Origin: CAADGY01 sp900696665
GTDB lineage: Bacteria; Acidobacteriota; Terriglobia; Bryobacterales; Bryobacteraceae
Reading direction: 5' to 3'
Length of the DNA stretch: 64,000 nucleotides
NCBI GenBank assembly: GCA_035063885.1
Contig: JAPSFM010000019.1
Span: 1 to 64,000, forward strand
The notes under the pieces are model-generated. The model saw nothing but the letters and a program-made list of their open reading frames with translations. It did no database searches and had not been told where the DNA came from. A program made the position numbers and the translations under genes. This document shows positions 1 to 7,623 of the stretch, one piece after another (positions within the stretch are counted from its first letter, which is position 1; every line of letters begins with the position of its first letter).

Positions 1-170
1 CCCCGCTCAGCACTGCCATCAACAATTGTCAAAGGAATGCGTTCGCTCTCGGGTGTGGGGCGCACAATCAGAAACTGGCCGGGTTTCCACCGGCGCGCGA
101 TCCGTGGCGCTTCAACCTCAAAAAGAGTGATCTCTGGCGTGAGGGAGCGCCGGGTAACGATTTTGTTCAC
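1..170 (-). CDS. FAD/NAD-binding oxidoreductase small subunit (NfnA/SnR-like), partial at window edge
   Basis: Only the first 56 or so codons are visible; the gene runs off the left edge. It begins at a GTG whose last two bases lie in the TGA of the upstream gltA-like gene (a GTGA overlap), which implies translational coupling. The visible N-terminus (NKIVTRRSLTPEITLFEVEA, then a KPGQFLIVRP motif) is typical of the ferredoxin-NADP reductase-like subunit paired with GltA-like flavoproteins, variously called NfnA, sulfide dehydrogenase subunit beta, or SudB. In that family the subunit binds FAD and NAD(P) and a 2Fe-2S cluster near the C-terminus, which cannot be seen here. The role is inferred from the N-terminus and the neighbour. 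Confidence 0.8.
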   Translation of the reverse strand, partial: MNKIVTRRSLTPEITLFEVEAPRIARRWKPGQFLIVRPTPESERIPLTIVDGSAER

Positions 171-1603
171 TGTCGAACCTCCAGGGTGGTGTCCGCCGGC
201 TCCTGCTTCGAACTGAGAGCCTGATGGATGGCCTCGGCCGCCGCCCGTCCGTCGCGCATCGCCAGAATCACTGTCGATCCACCGCGAACCACATCGCCTC
301 CGGCAAACACCATCGGCAGATTGGTCTGCCCGGTTTCTGTGACGACGATCTTGCCGCGGTTTGTGATCAACTGCGGAGTGGCCCGCTGTAAGGTGGGATT
401 GGGCGCCTGCCCGATCGCGGCAACCACCGTGTCCACCGGAATGCGGTATTCCGAGCCCGGCACCGGTACGGGTGCGGGCCGCCCGGACGAATCCGGCTCA
501 CCCAGCTCCATCCGAATGCATTCCATCTCGCGAACGCATCCGTTTTCATCGCCGAAGAGACGGACGGGGGCGGCGAGAAAGGAGAAGTGAATGCCTTCCT
601 CTTCGGCATGCTCGATCTCTTCCAGACGCGCCCGCAGTTCCTTACGGCCCCGGCGGAACAGGATAGTGGTCTCGCTGCCCAGCCGCTTGGCCCACCGCGC
701 GGCGTCCATCGCGGAGTTGCCACCCCCGATGACAACGGTACGCTTGCCAACCCGCACGGGAGTATCAGCACCCTCCTCATAAGCACGCATCAGATTGATA
801 CGCGTCAGGAACTCGTTGGCCGTGTACACGCCAATCAGATTCTCGCCGGGAATATTCAGCATCCACGGAAGACCGGCTCCGGTTCCGATAAAGATCGCCT
901 CGAACCCCTCGTCGAACAGTTCCTGCACAGTGGCGGTCCGGCCGACGATAAAATTCGTTTCGAACTCGACACCCATCTCCTTCAAGCGTTCGATTTCCGC
1001 ATTCAGGATTTCACGCGGCAGGCGGAAAGGCGGAATTCCATAGGCCAGAACACCGCCCAGCTCATGCAGAGCCTCGAAAATCGTGACGCGGTAATTCTTG
1101 CGAACCAGGTCGAAGGCCGCGATCAGGGAGGCGGGTCCGCTACCAACCAGCGCGACCCGAGGACCGGTTGGCTTAGGGAGCTTCCAGTGCCCATCGGATG
1201 CGAACTGCCGATGATAGTCGGCCGCGAAGCGTTCGAGCGATCCAATGGCGACCGGATCCAGCTTCCGCCCGAGCAGGCACGCGTCTTCACAGAACAGTTC
1301 ATGCTGGCACACGCGCCCACAGACACCGGGAAACGGGCTTTGCTCCGAGATTTTTTCGAATGCGCCATGGTAATCGCCCGATACCATCCGGTAAATGAAA
1401 CTCTTGATATCGATATGCAGCGGGCAGGCATCCACGCAGGGCGCATCTTTGCAGTTCAAGCAGCGAAGGGCTTCAATCCCGGCCTGTTCTGTAGTGAAGC
1501 CGAGTGCCACTTCCCGCGGCGTCGTTGCACGTAACTTAGGATCGAGTACGGGTAGCTCCTGACGTGGCGCCTTCGGGTTGCGCTTTGGGCGGGTTTCCCC
1601 CAT
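167..1603 (-). CDS. gltA: NADPH-dependent glutamate synthase small-subunit-like flavoprotein (GltA/NfnB type)
   Basis: A 478-residue protein. I chose the ATG at 1603 (MGETRPKRNPKAPRQELPV) because the family alignment starts there; the extra 27 codons upstream look unlike the family. The N-terminal half has the cysteine-rich Fer4_20 domain (CLNCKDAPCVDACPL, then CGRVCQHELFCEDAC) that holds 4Fe-4S clusters. It is followed by a FAD-binding GSGPASL motif (normally GPAGL) and an NAD(P)-binding GGGNSAMDAA motif. Paired with the SnR-like gene it overlaps, this arrangement matches NfnAB-type electron-bifurcating transhydrogenases as well as homotetrameric glutamate synthase. No large glutamate synthase subunit is in view, so the exact reaction is open. 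Confidence 0.88.
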   Translation of the reverse strand: MGETRPKRNPKAPRQELPVLDPKLRATTPREVALGFTTEQAGIEALRCLNCKDAPCVDACPLHIDIKSFIYRMVSGDYHGAFEKISEQSPFPGVCGRVCQHELFCEDACLLGRKLDPVAIGSLERFAADYHRQFASDGHWKLPKPTGPRVALVGSGPASLIAAFDLVRKNYRVTIFEALHELGGVLAYGIPPFRLPREILNAEIERLKEMGVEFETNFIVGRTATVQELFDEGFEAIFIGTGAGLPWMLNIPGENLIGVYTANEFLTRINLMRAYEEGADTPVRVGKRTVVIGGGNSAMDAARWAKRLGSETTILFRRGRKELRARLEEIEHAEEEGIHFSFLAAPVRLFGDENGCVREMECIRMELGEPDSSGRPAPVPVPGSEYRIPVDTVVAAIGQAPNPTLQRATPQLITNRGKIVVTETGQTNLPMVFAGGDVVRGGSTVILAMRDGRAAAEAIHQALSSKQEPADTTLEVRQ

Positions 1604-1693
1604 TTGTGCGTCAAATCCCCCTATTTTCAAGCAAAATGCTTCGAATCCAGTTACGTGTGCAGTTCGCATTCCATTGGTGCACACTCCGCGTAT

Positions 1694-1711
1694 AAAGATT
1701 TTCGAATCTTT
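1694..1711. promoter_or_regulatory. perfect hairpin with TTCG loop in divergent intergenic region
   Basis: A 7-bp perfect inverted repeat (AAAGATT / AATCTTT) around a TTCG tetraloop lies between the minus-strand gltA-like gene and the plus-strand nucleoside operon. It has no clear T-run after it, so it may be an operator or leader hairpin rather than a terminator. The function is not known. Confidence 0.4.
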
Positions 1712-1806
1712 AACCCTTTTGCCCCTGCTCAGGAGAAACGCAGAACGAAATCGCGTGCTGTTCCTTTACTTTCAAACATATGTGGTGTTACGCTGAATTT
1801 CTCATA

Positions 1807-3111
1807 ATGCGTACAGTCGACTTGATCCAGCGGAAGAGAGATGGCGAAGAGCTGAGCCCCGAGGAGATCACTTACCTCGTGGACGGCTATACGCGCGGGG
1901 AGATCCCCGACTATCAGATGGCTGCGTTTCTGATGGCCGTCTTCCATTCCGGCATGACCGACCGCGAAGTCAGTGCCTTAACCGAGACGATGGTTGCGTC
2001 CGGTGAGACCGTGGACCTGTCGGATATACCGGGGATCAAAGTCGACAAACATTCGACCGGAGGAGTCGGCGACAAGACGAGTTTGATTGCGGCGCCGCTT
2101 GCTGCCTCGGCCGGCGCTGTTGTCCCGATGATTTCCGGCAGGGCCCTGGGCCACACCGGCGGTACGCTGGACAAACTCGAATCGATACCGGGGTTCCGTA
2201 CGAATCTCACCATCGACGAATTTCGCGAACAGTTGCATCGCATCGGGCTTTGCTTTATCGGCCAGACACCGCAGGTCGCCCCGGCGGACGGGAGGTTCTA
2301 CGCGCTGCGGGATGCAACCGCGACGGTCGAATCCATTCCGCTTATTGCCTCGTCGATCATGTCGAAAAAGATCGCAATGGGCATCGACGCCCTTGTGCTG
2401 GATGTGAAAGTCGGCTCCGGCGCGTTCATGAAAAGGCAGGTGGATGCCAGACGGCTGGCACAGATGATGGTGGGTATTGGCCGCCGGGTGGACAAACGCG
2501 TACAGGCGCTGATTACCGATATGAACCAGCCGCTGGGTTTCGCCGTAGGGAACGCCCTGGAAGTGATGGAAGTTTCCCAGACACTGCAAAACGCCGGTCC
2601 CACCGATCTCACGCGGCTATCTCTCGAATTGGCTGCCCGGATGATTCATCTCGGCAAGCAGGCGCAAACCATCGAGGAAGCACGCGAGATTGCGCAGGCT
2701 AAGCTGCTCGATGGTTCCGGTTACCGCAAGCTTAAAGAGGTGATCGAAGCACAGGGCGGTAACCCGCAGGTACTGGACCGGTTCGAGTTGTTGCCGAATG
2801 CCACGGGAGTGCGCGAGATCACCTCTCCGCGCGCGGGCTATGTCACCGCCATTGATGCCGGCGATATCGGGCGTGCTTCCGCCATGATTGGAGCCGGCCG
2901 TGACACCAAAGAGGACACCATCGACCCGGCTGTCGGTGTCATCCTCGAAGTGAAGACAGGCCAGAAGATTGACGCCGGTTCCGTGCTTTGCCGGTTGTAC
3001 CACACCCGCGAAGACGACCTGGACGAGGGCGCACAGCTTGTGGAGGACGCTTTCCGCATCTCTACAACCATGCCGGAGGAGCGCGCACTCATCCTGGAAG
3101 TCGTCAGTTGA
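1807..3111 (+). CDS. pdp: pyrimidine-nucleoside phosphorylase
   Basis: A 434-residue enzyme that reversibly phosphorolyses uridine and thymidine nucleosides to the base and (deoxy)ribose-1-phosphate. The signature KHSTGGVGDKTS lies at about residues 81-92, followed by SGRALGHTGGTLDKLES and the SSIMSKKIA substrate motif. The length matches Bacillus-type pyrimidine-nucleoside phosphorylase (about 433 residues), and the N-terminus MRTVDLIQRKRDG aligns with that family, which fixes the start at 1807. No clear Shine-Dalgarno sequence precedes it. It is the first gene of a nucleoside salvage operon; the transporter starts 13 nt after its stop. It could equally be named thymidine phosphorylase (deoA). 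Confidence 0.93.
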   Translation: MRTVDLIQRKRDGEELSPEEITYLVDGYTRGEIPDYQMAAFLMAVFHSGMTDREVSALTETMVASGETVDLSDIPGIKVDKHSTGGVGDKTSLIAAPLAASAGAVVPMISGRALGHTGGTLDKLESIPGFRTNLTIDEFREQLHRIGLCFIGQTPQVAPADGRFYALRDATATVESIPLIASSIMSKKIAMGIDALVLDVKVGSGAFMKRQVDARRLAQMMVGIGRRVDKRVQALITDMNQPLGFAVGNALEVMEVSQTLQNAGPTDLTRLSLELAARMIHLGKQAQTIEEAREIAQAKLLDGSGYRKLKEVIEAQGGNPQVLDRFELLPNATGVREITSPRAGYVTAIDAGDIGRASAMIGAGRDTKEDTIDPAVGVILEVKTGQKIDAGSVLCRLYHTREDDLDEGAQLVEDAFRISTTMPEERALILEVVS

Positions 3112-3124
3112 GATAGCGCTCCCG

Positions 3125-4348
3125 ATGGGCCGCTTCACAGGGCTGCTCGGAATCGCCATCATTCTGGCTACGGCATATCTGTTTTCGACGAACCGCCGCG
3201 CCATTCGCCCTCAACTTCTTCTGTGGGGTTTGGGCCTTCAGTTTGCCGTCGCCTTCCTGGTATTGCGGACCGGCTTCGGCTGGCTGTTCCAGGCAGCAAG
3301 CGCTGGAGTGAACGCTTTGCTCGAATTCGCCGAGACCGGCAGCCAGTTCGTATTCGGTCCGCTTGGCGCGAAGTCCGGCCCTTTCGGAGTTATTTTCGCT
3401 TTCCAGGTGCTGCCCATCGTCATCTTCATCGCTTCGTTTTTTTCCATCCTGTACTACTTCGGCGTCATGCAGGTTTTCGTGCGCGCCATGGCCGTAGTTA
3501 TGCAGCGCGTCATGGGCGCCAGCGGGGCCGAATCCACCAACGTCGCCGCCAGCATCTTCATGGGGCAAACCGAAGCTCCTCTTACCGTGCGTCCGTTCCT
3601 GGCGGGTATGACACAGTCCGAGCTGTTCACGATCATGACCAGCGGGATGGCGCATGTCTCCGGAGCAGTGATGGCGGCGTATGTAAAGATCGCCGGCGTC
3701 GATATCAAGCACCTGCTCACCGCTGTGATTATGACCGCACCGGCAACCATTCTGCTCGCCAAAATGCTGATGCCGGAAACGGAAAAACCGGAGACGGCGG
3801 GCAACGTGAAGGTTCATGTGGAACGCCCCGGCGTGAATGTGATCGATGCGGCCGCGCGCGGAGCCGGCGAGGGACTTCACCTGGCATTGAACATTGGCGC
3901 GATGCTGATTGCGTTCCTCGCCCTGATCGCGATGGCGAACGGAATTCTCGGTTGGGTTCACAGCCTTCCCTGGATGGGTTGGCTGCCGCCAACGCTTCAA
4001 CAGATCTTCGGACACGTCTTCTCTCCTGTCGCCTGGGTGATTGGGGTAAGTTGGAAAGATTCGATGGCAATCGGCAATCTCCTGGGCACAAGACTGGTGC
4101 TGAATGAATTTGTCGCGTTCCTCGAACTCGCACCACTGAAGGAGCAACTCGATCCGCGGTCATTTGTCATTGCAACCTACGCCCTGTGCGGGTTCGCGAA
4201 CTTCAGCTCCATTGCGATCCAGATTGGGGGCATCGGGGCACTGGCGCCCAGCAGAAAATCGGATCTGGCACGGCTTGGCTTGAAAGCCGTCGCGGCGGGA
4301 ACCATGGCGAATTTCATGTCCGCCTGTATTGCGGGGATGCTGTTATGA
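3125..4348 (+). CDS. concentrative nucleoside transporter (CNT/NupC family)
   Basis: A 407-residue polytopic inner-membrane protein, the usual CNT length. The N-terminus is hydrophobic (LLGIAIILATAYLFS), and the family-typical stretch GASGAESTNVAASIFMGQTE sits at about one third of the protein, with a C-terminal NLLGTRLVLNEFVAF and YALCGFANFSSIAIQIGG. These are the CNT core motifs that contact nucleoside and Na+/H+. Its location between two nucleoside phosphorylases supports uptake of nucleosides for salvage. Its TGA overlaps the ATG of the next gene (ATGA). Substrate range (pyrimidine, purine or both) cannot be read from the sequence. Confidence 0.9.
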   Translation: MGRFTGLLGIAIILATAYLFSTNRRAIRPQLLLWGLGLQFAVAFLVLRTGFGWLFQAASAGVNALLEFAETGSQFVFGPLGAKSGPFGVIFAFQVLPIVIFIASFFSILYYFGVMQVFVRAMAVVMQRVMGASGAESTNVAASIFMGQTEAPLTVRPFLAGMTQSELFTIMTSGMAHVSGAVMAAYVKIAGVDIKHLLTAVIMTAPATILLAKMLMPETEKPETAGNVKVHVERPGVNVIDAAARGAGEGLHLALNIGAMLIAFLALIAMANGILGWVHSLPWMGWLPPTLQQIFGHVFSPVAWVIGVSWKDSMAIGNLLGTRLVLNEFVAFLELAPLKEQLDPRSFVIATYALCGFANFSSIAIQIGGIGALAPSRKSDLARLGLKAVAAGTMANFMSACIAGMLL

Positions 4349-5169
4349 GCATATCCGGAGCGGTTCAGTTTCTGGAATCCCGCATCCAGATCCGCCCGCG
4401 CGCCGCCGTGGTGCTCGGCAGCGGCCTAGGCGGATTTGCGGACGAACTCACGGATACCGTTTCGATTCCCTACCACGAGATCCCCGGCTGGCCGCGGTCT
4501 ACAGCGGTAGGCCACGCGGGTCAACTGGTGTTCGGCAAACTCGGCGCGGTCGATGTTGCCGTGATGTCCGGCCGCGTGCATCTGTATGAAGGCTACACAC
4601 AGTATCAGGTAACACTTGGCGTACGAGTGCTGCGCCGCCTGGGTGTGCGCTCTCTTGTTTTAACCAACGCCGCAGGGGGCATTCATCCCGAATACCGGCG
4701 CGGCGCCCTGGTGCTGCTGAGCGATCATATCAACCTGCAAGGTTCGAACCCGCTAGTGGGACCCAACGACGATTCCCTCGGCCCGCGCTTTCCCGATATG
4801 ACTGAAGCCTACTCAGCCGAATTCCGGGAACTGGCGCGGCAAGTGGGTGACGAACAAGGCATACCTCTCAAGGAGGGAGTCTATGCCGCGCTCCTGGGCC
4901 CCAGCTACGAAACACCAGCGGAGATCCGATTTCTGCGCACGATCGGAGCGGACCTGGTTGGCATGTCCACGGTTCCCGAAGTCATCGTGGCGAATCACAT
5001 GCGCATGCGGGTGCTGGCGATTTCCTGTGTGACGAACATGGCCGCGGGTATCCTGCCGCAGGCGATCTCGCACGAGGAGGTGCTCGAAACCGGCCGCGAG
5101 GTTCGCGAGACGTTGATCCGTTTTCTGAAGGCGCTGCTTGCACGCGCAGGAGAGCGATGGACGGACTGA
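4345..5169 (+). CDS. punA: purine-nucleoside phosphorylase (trimeric, PNP class)
   Basis: A 274-residue enzyme phosphorolysing purine nucleosides. The phosphate-binding GSGLGG is at residues 25-30, the family signature runs through VMSGRVHLYEG and TNAAGG, and the base-binding Glu (GPSYETP, Glu189) and Asn (CVTNMAAG, Asn231) are present. The Asn fits specificity for 6-oxopurines (inosine, guanosine) as in mammalian-type trimeric PNPs. The start is fixed by the ATGA overlap with the transporter; many additional upstream codons in the frame lie inside the transporter gene and are not family-like. The next gene starts 13 bp before its stop. Confidence 0.93.
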   Translation: MSISGAVQFLESRIQIRPRAAVVLGSGLGGFADELTDTVSIPYHEIPGWPRSTAVGHAGQLVFGKLGAVDVAVMSGRVHLYEGYTQYQVTLGVRVLRRLGVRSLVLTNAAGGIHPEYRRGALVLLSDHINLQGSNPLVGPNDDSLGPRFPDMTEAYSAEFRELARQVGDEQGIPLKEGVYAALLGPSYETPAEIRFLRTIGADLVGMSTVPEVIVANHMRMRVLAISCVTNMAAGILPQAISHEEVLETGREVRETLIRFLKALLARAGERWTD

Positions 5170-5543
5170 TGGCAGCGGCGCTTGCCGCCCGCGCGAACGC
5201 GCTCGCGCCATTCTCAGGTTTTCGTGTCGGTGCTGCCGTGGAGGACGACAACGGCCGCATCCATACCGGGTGCAATATCGAGAATGCAAGCTTCGGCCTG
5301 ACGATCTGTGCCGAACGTGTGGCCGTTTTTAAAGCATTATCGGAAGGATCGCGAGCCTTTCGCCGCCTGGCAGTAGCCGCCGATTCGGATCGGCTGACGC
5401 CGCCATGCGGAGCCTGCCGCCAGATTCTATGGGAGTTTTGCGGGAACATTGAGGTGGTGCTGGTAAACCTCACCGGCAACACCGAATCTCACCGGATGAG
5501 CGACCTCCTGCCGGAACCCTTCGATGCTTCGTTATTGCGTTAG
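5157..5543 (+). CDS. cdd: cytidine deaminase
   Basis: A 128-residue homotetrameric-type cytidine deaminase converting (deoxy)cytidine to (deoxy)uridine. Zinc ligands are visible as CAER (Cys51, with Glu53 as the proton shuttle) and PCGACR (Cys84 and Cys87). The substrate motif CNIENAS (39-45) is intact. It overlaps the end of punA by 13 bp and the next gene by 20 bp, so it is translated inside the salvage operon. Its product uridine feeds the pyrimidine-nucleoside phosphorylase encoded at the start of the operon. Confidence 0.94.
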   Translation: MDGLMAAALAARANALAPFSGFRVGAAVEDDNGRIHTGCNIENASFGLTICAERVAVFKALSEGSRAFRRLAVAADSDRLTPPCGACRQILWEFCGNIEVVLVNLTGNTESHRMSDLLPEPFDASLLR

Positions 5544-6900
5544 CCTCCTCGTTGCCGCCACGGTCTTCGCTGCTGAGCCCGCCGATTGGGTGATCACGGG
5601 GCGCTACGTGGTCACGATGAATCCACGCCGCGAGGTGATTGAAGACGGCGCCGTAGCGGTAAACGGAACGGCGATTGCCGCCGTGGGGAAGCGTGCAGAA
5701 ATCGACCGGCGCTTCGATGCACGGAAACGGCTGAACCGGCCGGACGCCCTCATCGCTCCCGGGCTTATCAATACGCATACCCACGCGGCGATGTCGCTGT
5801 TTCGCGGCATCGCGGACGACTTGCGGCTTCAGGACTGGCTCGAAAAATATATCTTCCCGGCCGAAGCGAAAAATGTTTCATCCGAGTTTGTACGGTGGGG
5901 CACGAAACTCGCCTGTCTCGAGATGATGCTTTCCGGCACCACGACCTTCGCCGACATGTACTACTTCGAGGAAGCAGCGGCGGAAGCCACGGTGGAGTGT
6001 GGTTTACGGGGCGTGTTGGGTCAGACGATTATCGGATTTCCCTCCCCCGATGCAAAGACACCGGCGGCTGCGTTGAAGCGCGCGGAGGCATTTCTCCGCC
6101 GCTACCGGAACGATTCTCTGGTTGTGCCCGCCATCGCCCCGCACGCTCTATACACGAATTCCGGCGCCACGCTAAAGGCAAGCCGCGAGCTCGCAAACCG
6201 CTACGGAGTTCCTTTGCTGATTCACCTGTCGGAAACCAGAACGGAAAACGAGGAGAGCCGTGTCAAGCATGGTGCAACGCCAACGCAAGTGCTCAACAGA
6301 CTGGGAGTCTTCAACGGCCGGACCGTAGCCGCACATTGTGTCTGGTTGGATGAACAGGACCGTCGTCTGCTGAAGGAACGCAACGCCGGGATCGCTCATT
6401 GTGCATCGAGCAACATGAAACTGGCAAGCGGTGTCGCGCCCGTCGTGGACCTGCTCGATTTGGGAATCGCAACCGGCCTGGGTACGGACGGCCCAGCAGG
6501 CAGCAACAACGATTTCGACCTGTTCGAGGAAATGGACCTCGCCTCGAAGCTGCAAAAAGTAACCACCGGCGATCCACGGGCGCTTCCGGCGGCGCAAGCC
6601 TTTGCCATGGCCACCATTACAGGCGCCCGCGCTCTCGGAATGGAACACGAGATAGGATCGCTCGAAGCGGGCAAGCGCGCCGACCTGATTACAGTGAGCT
6701 TAAACCGGCCGAACGCCATTCCGTTGTATAGCGTCTTCTCTCACCTCGTTTATGCGTTGAAGGGATCGGATGTCAGCGATGTGATGGTGAACGGCAAACT
6801 GCTGGTGGAACAGCGCCGGGCGAAACAACTGGATGCGGAGGAGATTCTCCGCCGCGGAGCATCGTTCGGCCTTCGCATATCCCGATCGATAGGCAAATAG
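5524..6900 (+). CDS. exported amidohydrolase, adenosine/S-adenosylhomocysteine (MtaD/TrzA-type) deaminase-like
   Basis: A 458-residue amidohydrolase. Residues 1-17 (MLRYCVSLLVAATVFAA) look like a Sec signal peptide, unusual for this group. Metal and substrate motifs follow the TrzA/MtaD subgroup: LINTHTHAAM (His85, His87), HLSETRTE, AAHCVWLD, SNMKLASGVAP and GTDGPAGSNNDFD. In the family these deaminate adenosine, 5'-deoxyadenosine, methylthioadenosine or SAH. The 20-bp overlap with cdd places it as last gene of the nucleoside operon, which supports a nucleoside substrate. If the signal is real, deamination occurs outside the cytoplasm before uptake. Guanine deaminase or another amidohydrolase activity remains possible. 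Confidence 0.82.
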   Translation: MLRYCVSLLVAATVFAAEPADWVITGRYVVTMNPRREVIEDGAVAVNGTAIAAVGKRAEIDRRFDARKRLNRPDALIAPGLINTHTHAAMSLFRGIADDLRLQDWLEKYIFPAEAKNVSSEFVRWGTKLACLEMMLSGTTTFADMYYFEEAAAEATVECGLRGVLGQTIIGFPSPDAKTPAAALKRAEAFLRRYRNDSLVVPAIAPHALYTNSGATLKASRELANRYGVPLLIHLSETRTENEESRVKHGATPTQVLNRLGVFNGRTVAAHCVWLDEQDRRLLKERNAGIAHCASSNMKLASGVAPVVDLLDLGIATGLGTDGPAGSNNDFDLFEEMDLASKLQKVTTGDPRALPAAQAFAMATITGARALGMEHEIGSLEAGKRADLITVSLNRPNAIPLYSVFSHLVYALKGSDVSDVMVNGKLLVEQRRAKQLDAEEILRRGASFGLRISRSIGK

Positions 6901-6911
6901 ATCCAGGCCGT

Positions 6912-6936
6912 ATCCCTTAAGGACATCCCTTAAGGA
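6912..6936. repeat. 12-bp direct repeat containing CCTTAAGG palindromes
   Basis: ATCCCTTAAGGA occurs twice (6912-6923 and 6925-6936) with a 13-nt period. Each copy contains the palindrome CCTTAAGG. They lie just after the nucleoside operon and before the tiny PEP-CTERM gene, where an operator could sit. Confidence 0.6.
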
Positions 6937-6996
6937 GCATCTAAGGTAAATCCCCGATACTGGTTCTGTTGGAAAGTTGCTTTGCGTCTATTTAGG

Positions 6997-7179
6997 ATGT
7001 TAAGGACCTTAATACTGTTATTAATTCCATTACTGTGCGCCCTATCCGCCGTCTTGGACCCGGCAGGAGAAGAACCGTCATCGATACCGGAGCCGGTGGC
7101 TATGATTCTGCTCGGCACAGTCCTGGTGGCTTTCGGTGCGCGCGCCCTCCGGAAGAGATCCGCCACCCGGCGGCGCTGA
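6997..7179 (+). CDS. minimal PEP-CTERM sorting-signal protein
   Basis: A 60-residue protein (ATG at 6997; a TTG five codons upstream is an alternative). It consists of an N-terminal hydrophobic signal segment (LRTLILLLIPLLCALSAVL), a short acidic linker with about ten residues, and a C-terminal PEP-CTERM tripartite signal: IPEP, a hydrophobic helix (VAMILLGTVLVAFGA) and an Arg-rich tail. PEP-CTERM signals are recognised by exosortase, which moves proteins to the cell surface or exopolysaccharide. Almost nothing would remain as a mature protein after both signals are removed, which is odd. No exosortase is in this window. It could be a degraded remnant of a longer gene. Confidence 0.6.
   Translation: MLRTLILLLIPLLCALSAVLDPAGEEPSSIPEPVAMILLGTVLVAFGARALRKRSATRRR
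7000..7012. repeat. TTAAGG-A-CCTTAA inverted repeat
   Basis: A 6-bp perfect inverted repeat with one central base at the start of the PEP-CTERM reading frame, sharing the TTAAGG/CCTTAA core with the repeats at 6912-6936. Confidence 0.5.
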
Positions 7180-7192
7180 ACGTCGATCGTTC

Positions 7193-7621
7193 TTAATAAC
7201 GGGGCGGGCGAAAGAAATCGACGGGCGAGAGGGAGGTGATTTTCCAAGCCCGCCCTTTCCGTGCAGCACGGCACTTCAGCTTGCCGCGTCTTCGATCAAT
7301 GGGTTCGCCGGGCGACCGCGCTTGTAGATGGAGCAACCAGTCCACTTCGACCAGGTAATCCGACTGATCCTGCTCCACGTTAGTAAACTCAACCGACGAG
7401 GAGACCTCAGCCTGCTCCAACAGCGCCGATACCAGAGTGCGTAACTCCGCATACCGCGGCATACTCTCGTCGAAATGTCTCATGAAATCGGCCACCCTCC
7501 CATCGCTGAGCGCGGCAGCCAGATCTCCGAACAGTTCGGCGATTTCGGGGGGAGTCTGCGCCGTCAGACGCCCGAACCCCAGCGGTATGGCCGCCATTGC
7601 GGCAACCTGGCGCCGTGTCAT
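7193..7621 (-). CDS. small exported protein, possibly NTF2/SnoaL-like
   Basis: A 142-residue protein starting MTRRQVAAMAAIPLGFGRLTAQ, which has a twin-arginine-like N-terminus and a likely cleavage site after AQ. The rest is a mixed alpha/beta sequence ending WKITSLSPVDFF, a pattern common at the last strands of NTF2-like folds (VEVDWLLHLQ then a Lys/Arg-rich turn and WKI). I recognise no catalytic motif. Its start lies 2 nt after the argJ stop, so it is probably cotranscribed with argJ. The fold call is a guess; exported hypothetical protein is the safe name. Confidence 0.65.
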   Translation of the reverse strand: MTRRQVAAMAAIPLGFGRLTAQTPPEIAELFGDLAAALSDGRVADFMRHFDESMPRYAELRTLVSALLEQAEVSSSVEFTNVEQDQSDYLVEVDWLLHLQARSPGEPIDRRRGKLKCRAARKGRAWKITSLSPVDFFRPPRY

Positions 7622-7623
7622 GG

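Noticed and set aside
587..1534. Long plus-strand open frame of about 315 codons
   Set aside because: It is antisense to the gltA-like gene, which has intact family motifs; its product shows no family pattern.
3104..4147. Minus-strand open frame of 347 codons
   Set aside because: Antisense to the CNT transporter, whose membrane helices and motifs are clear.
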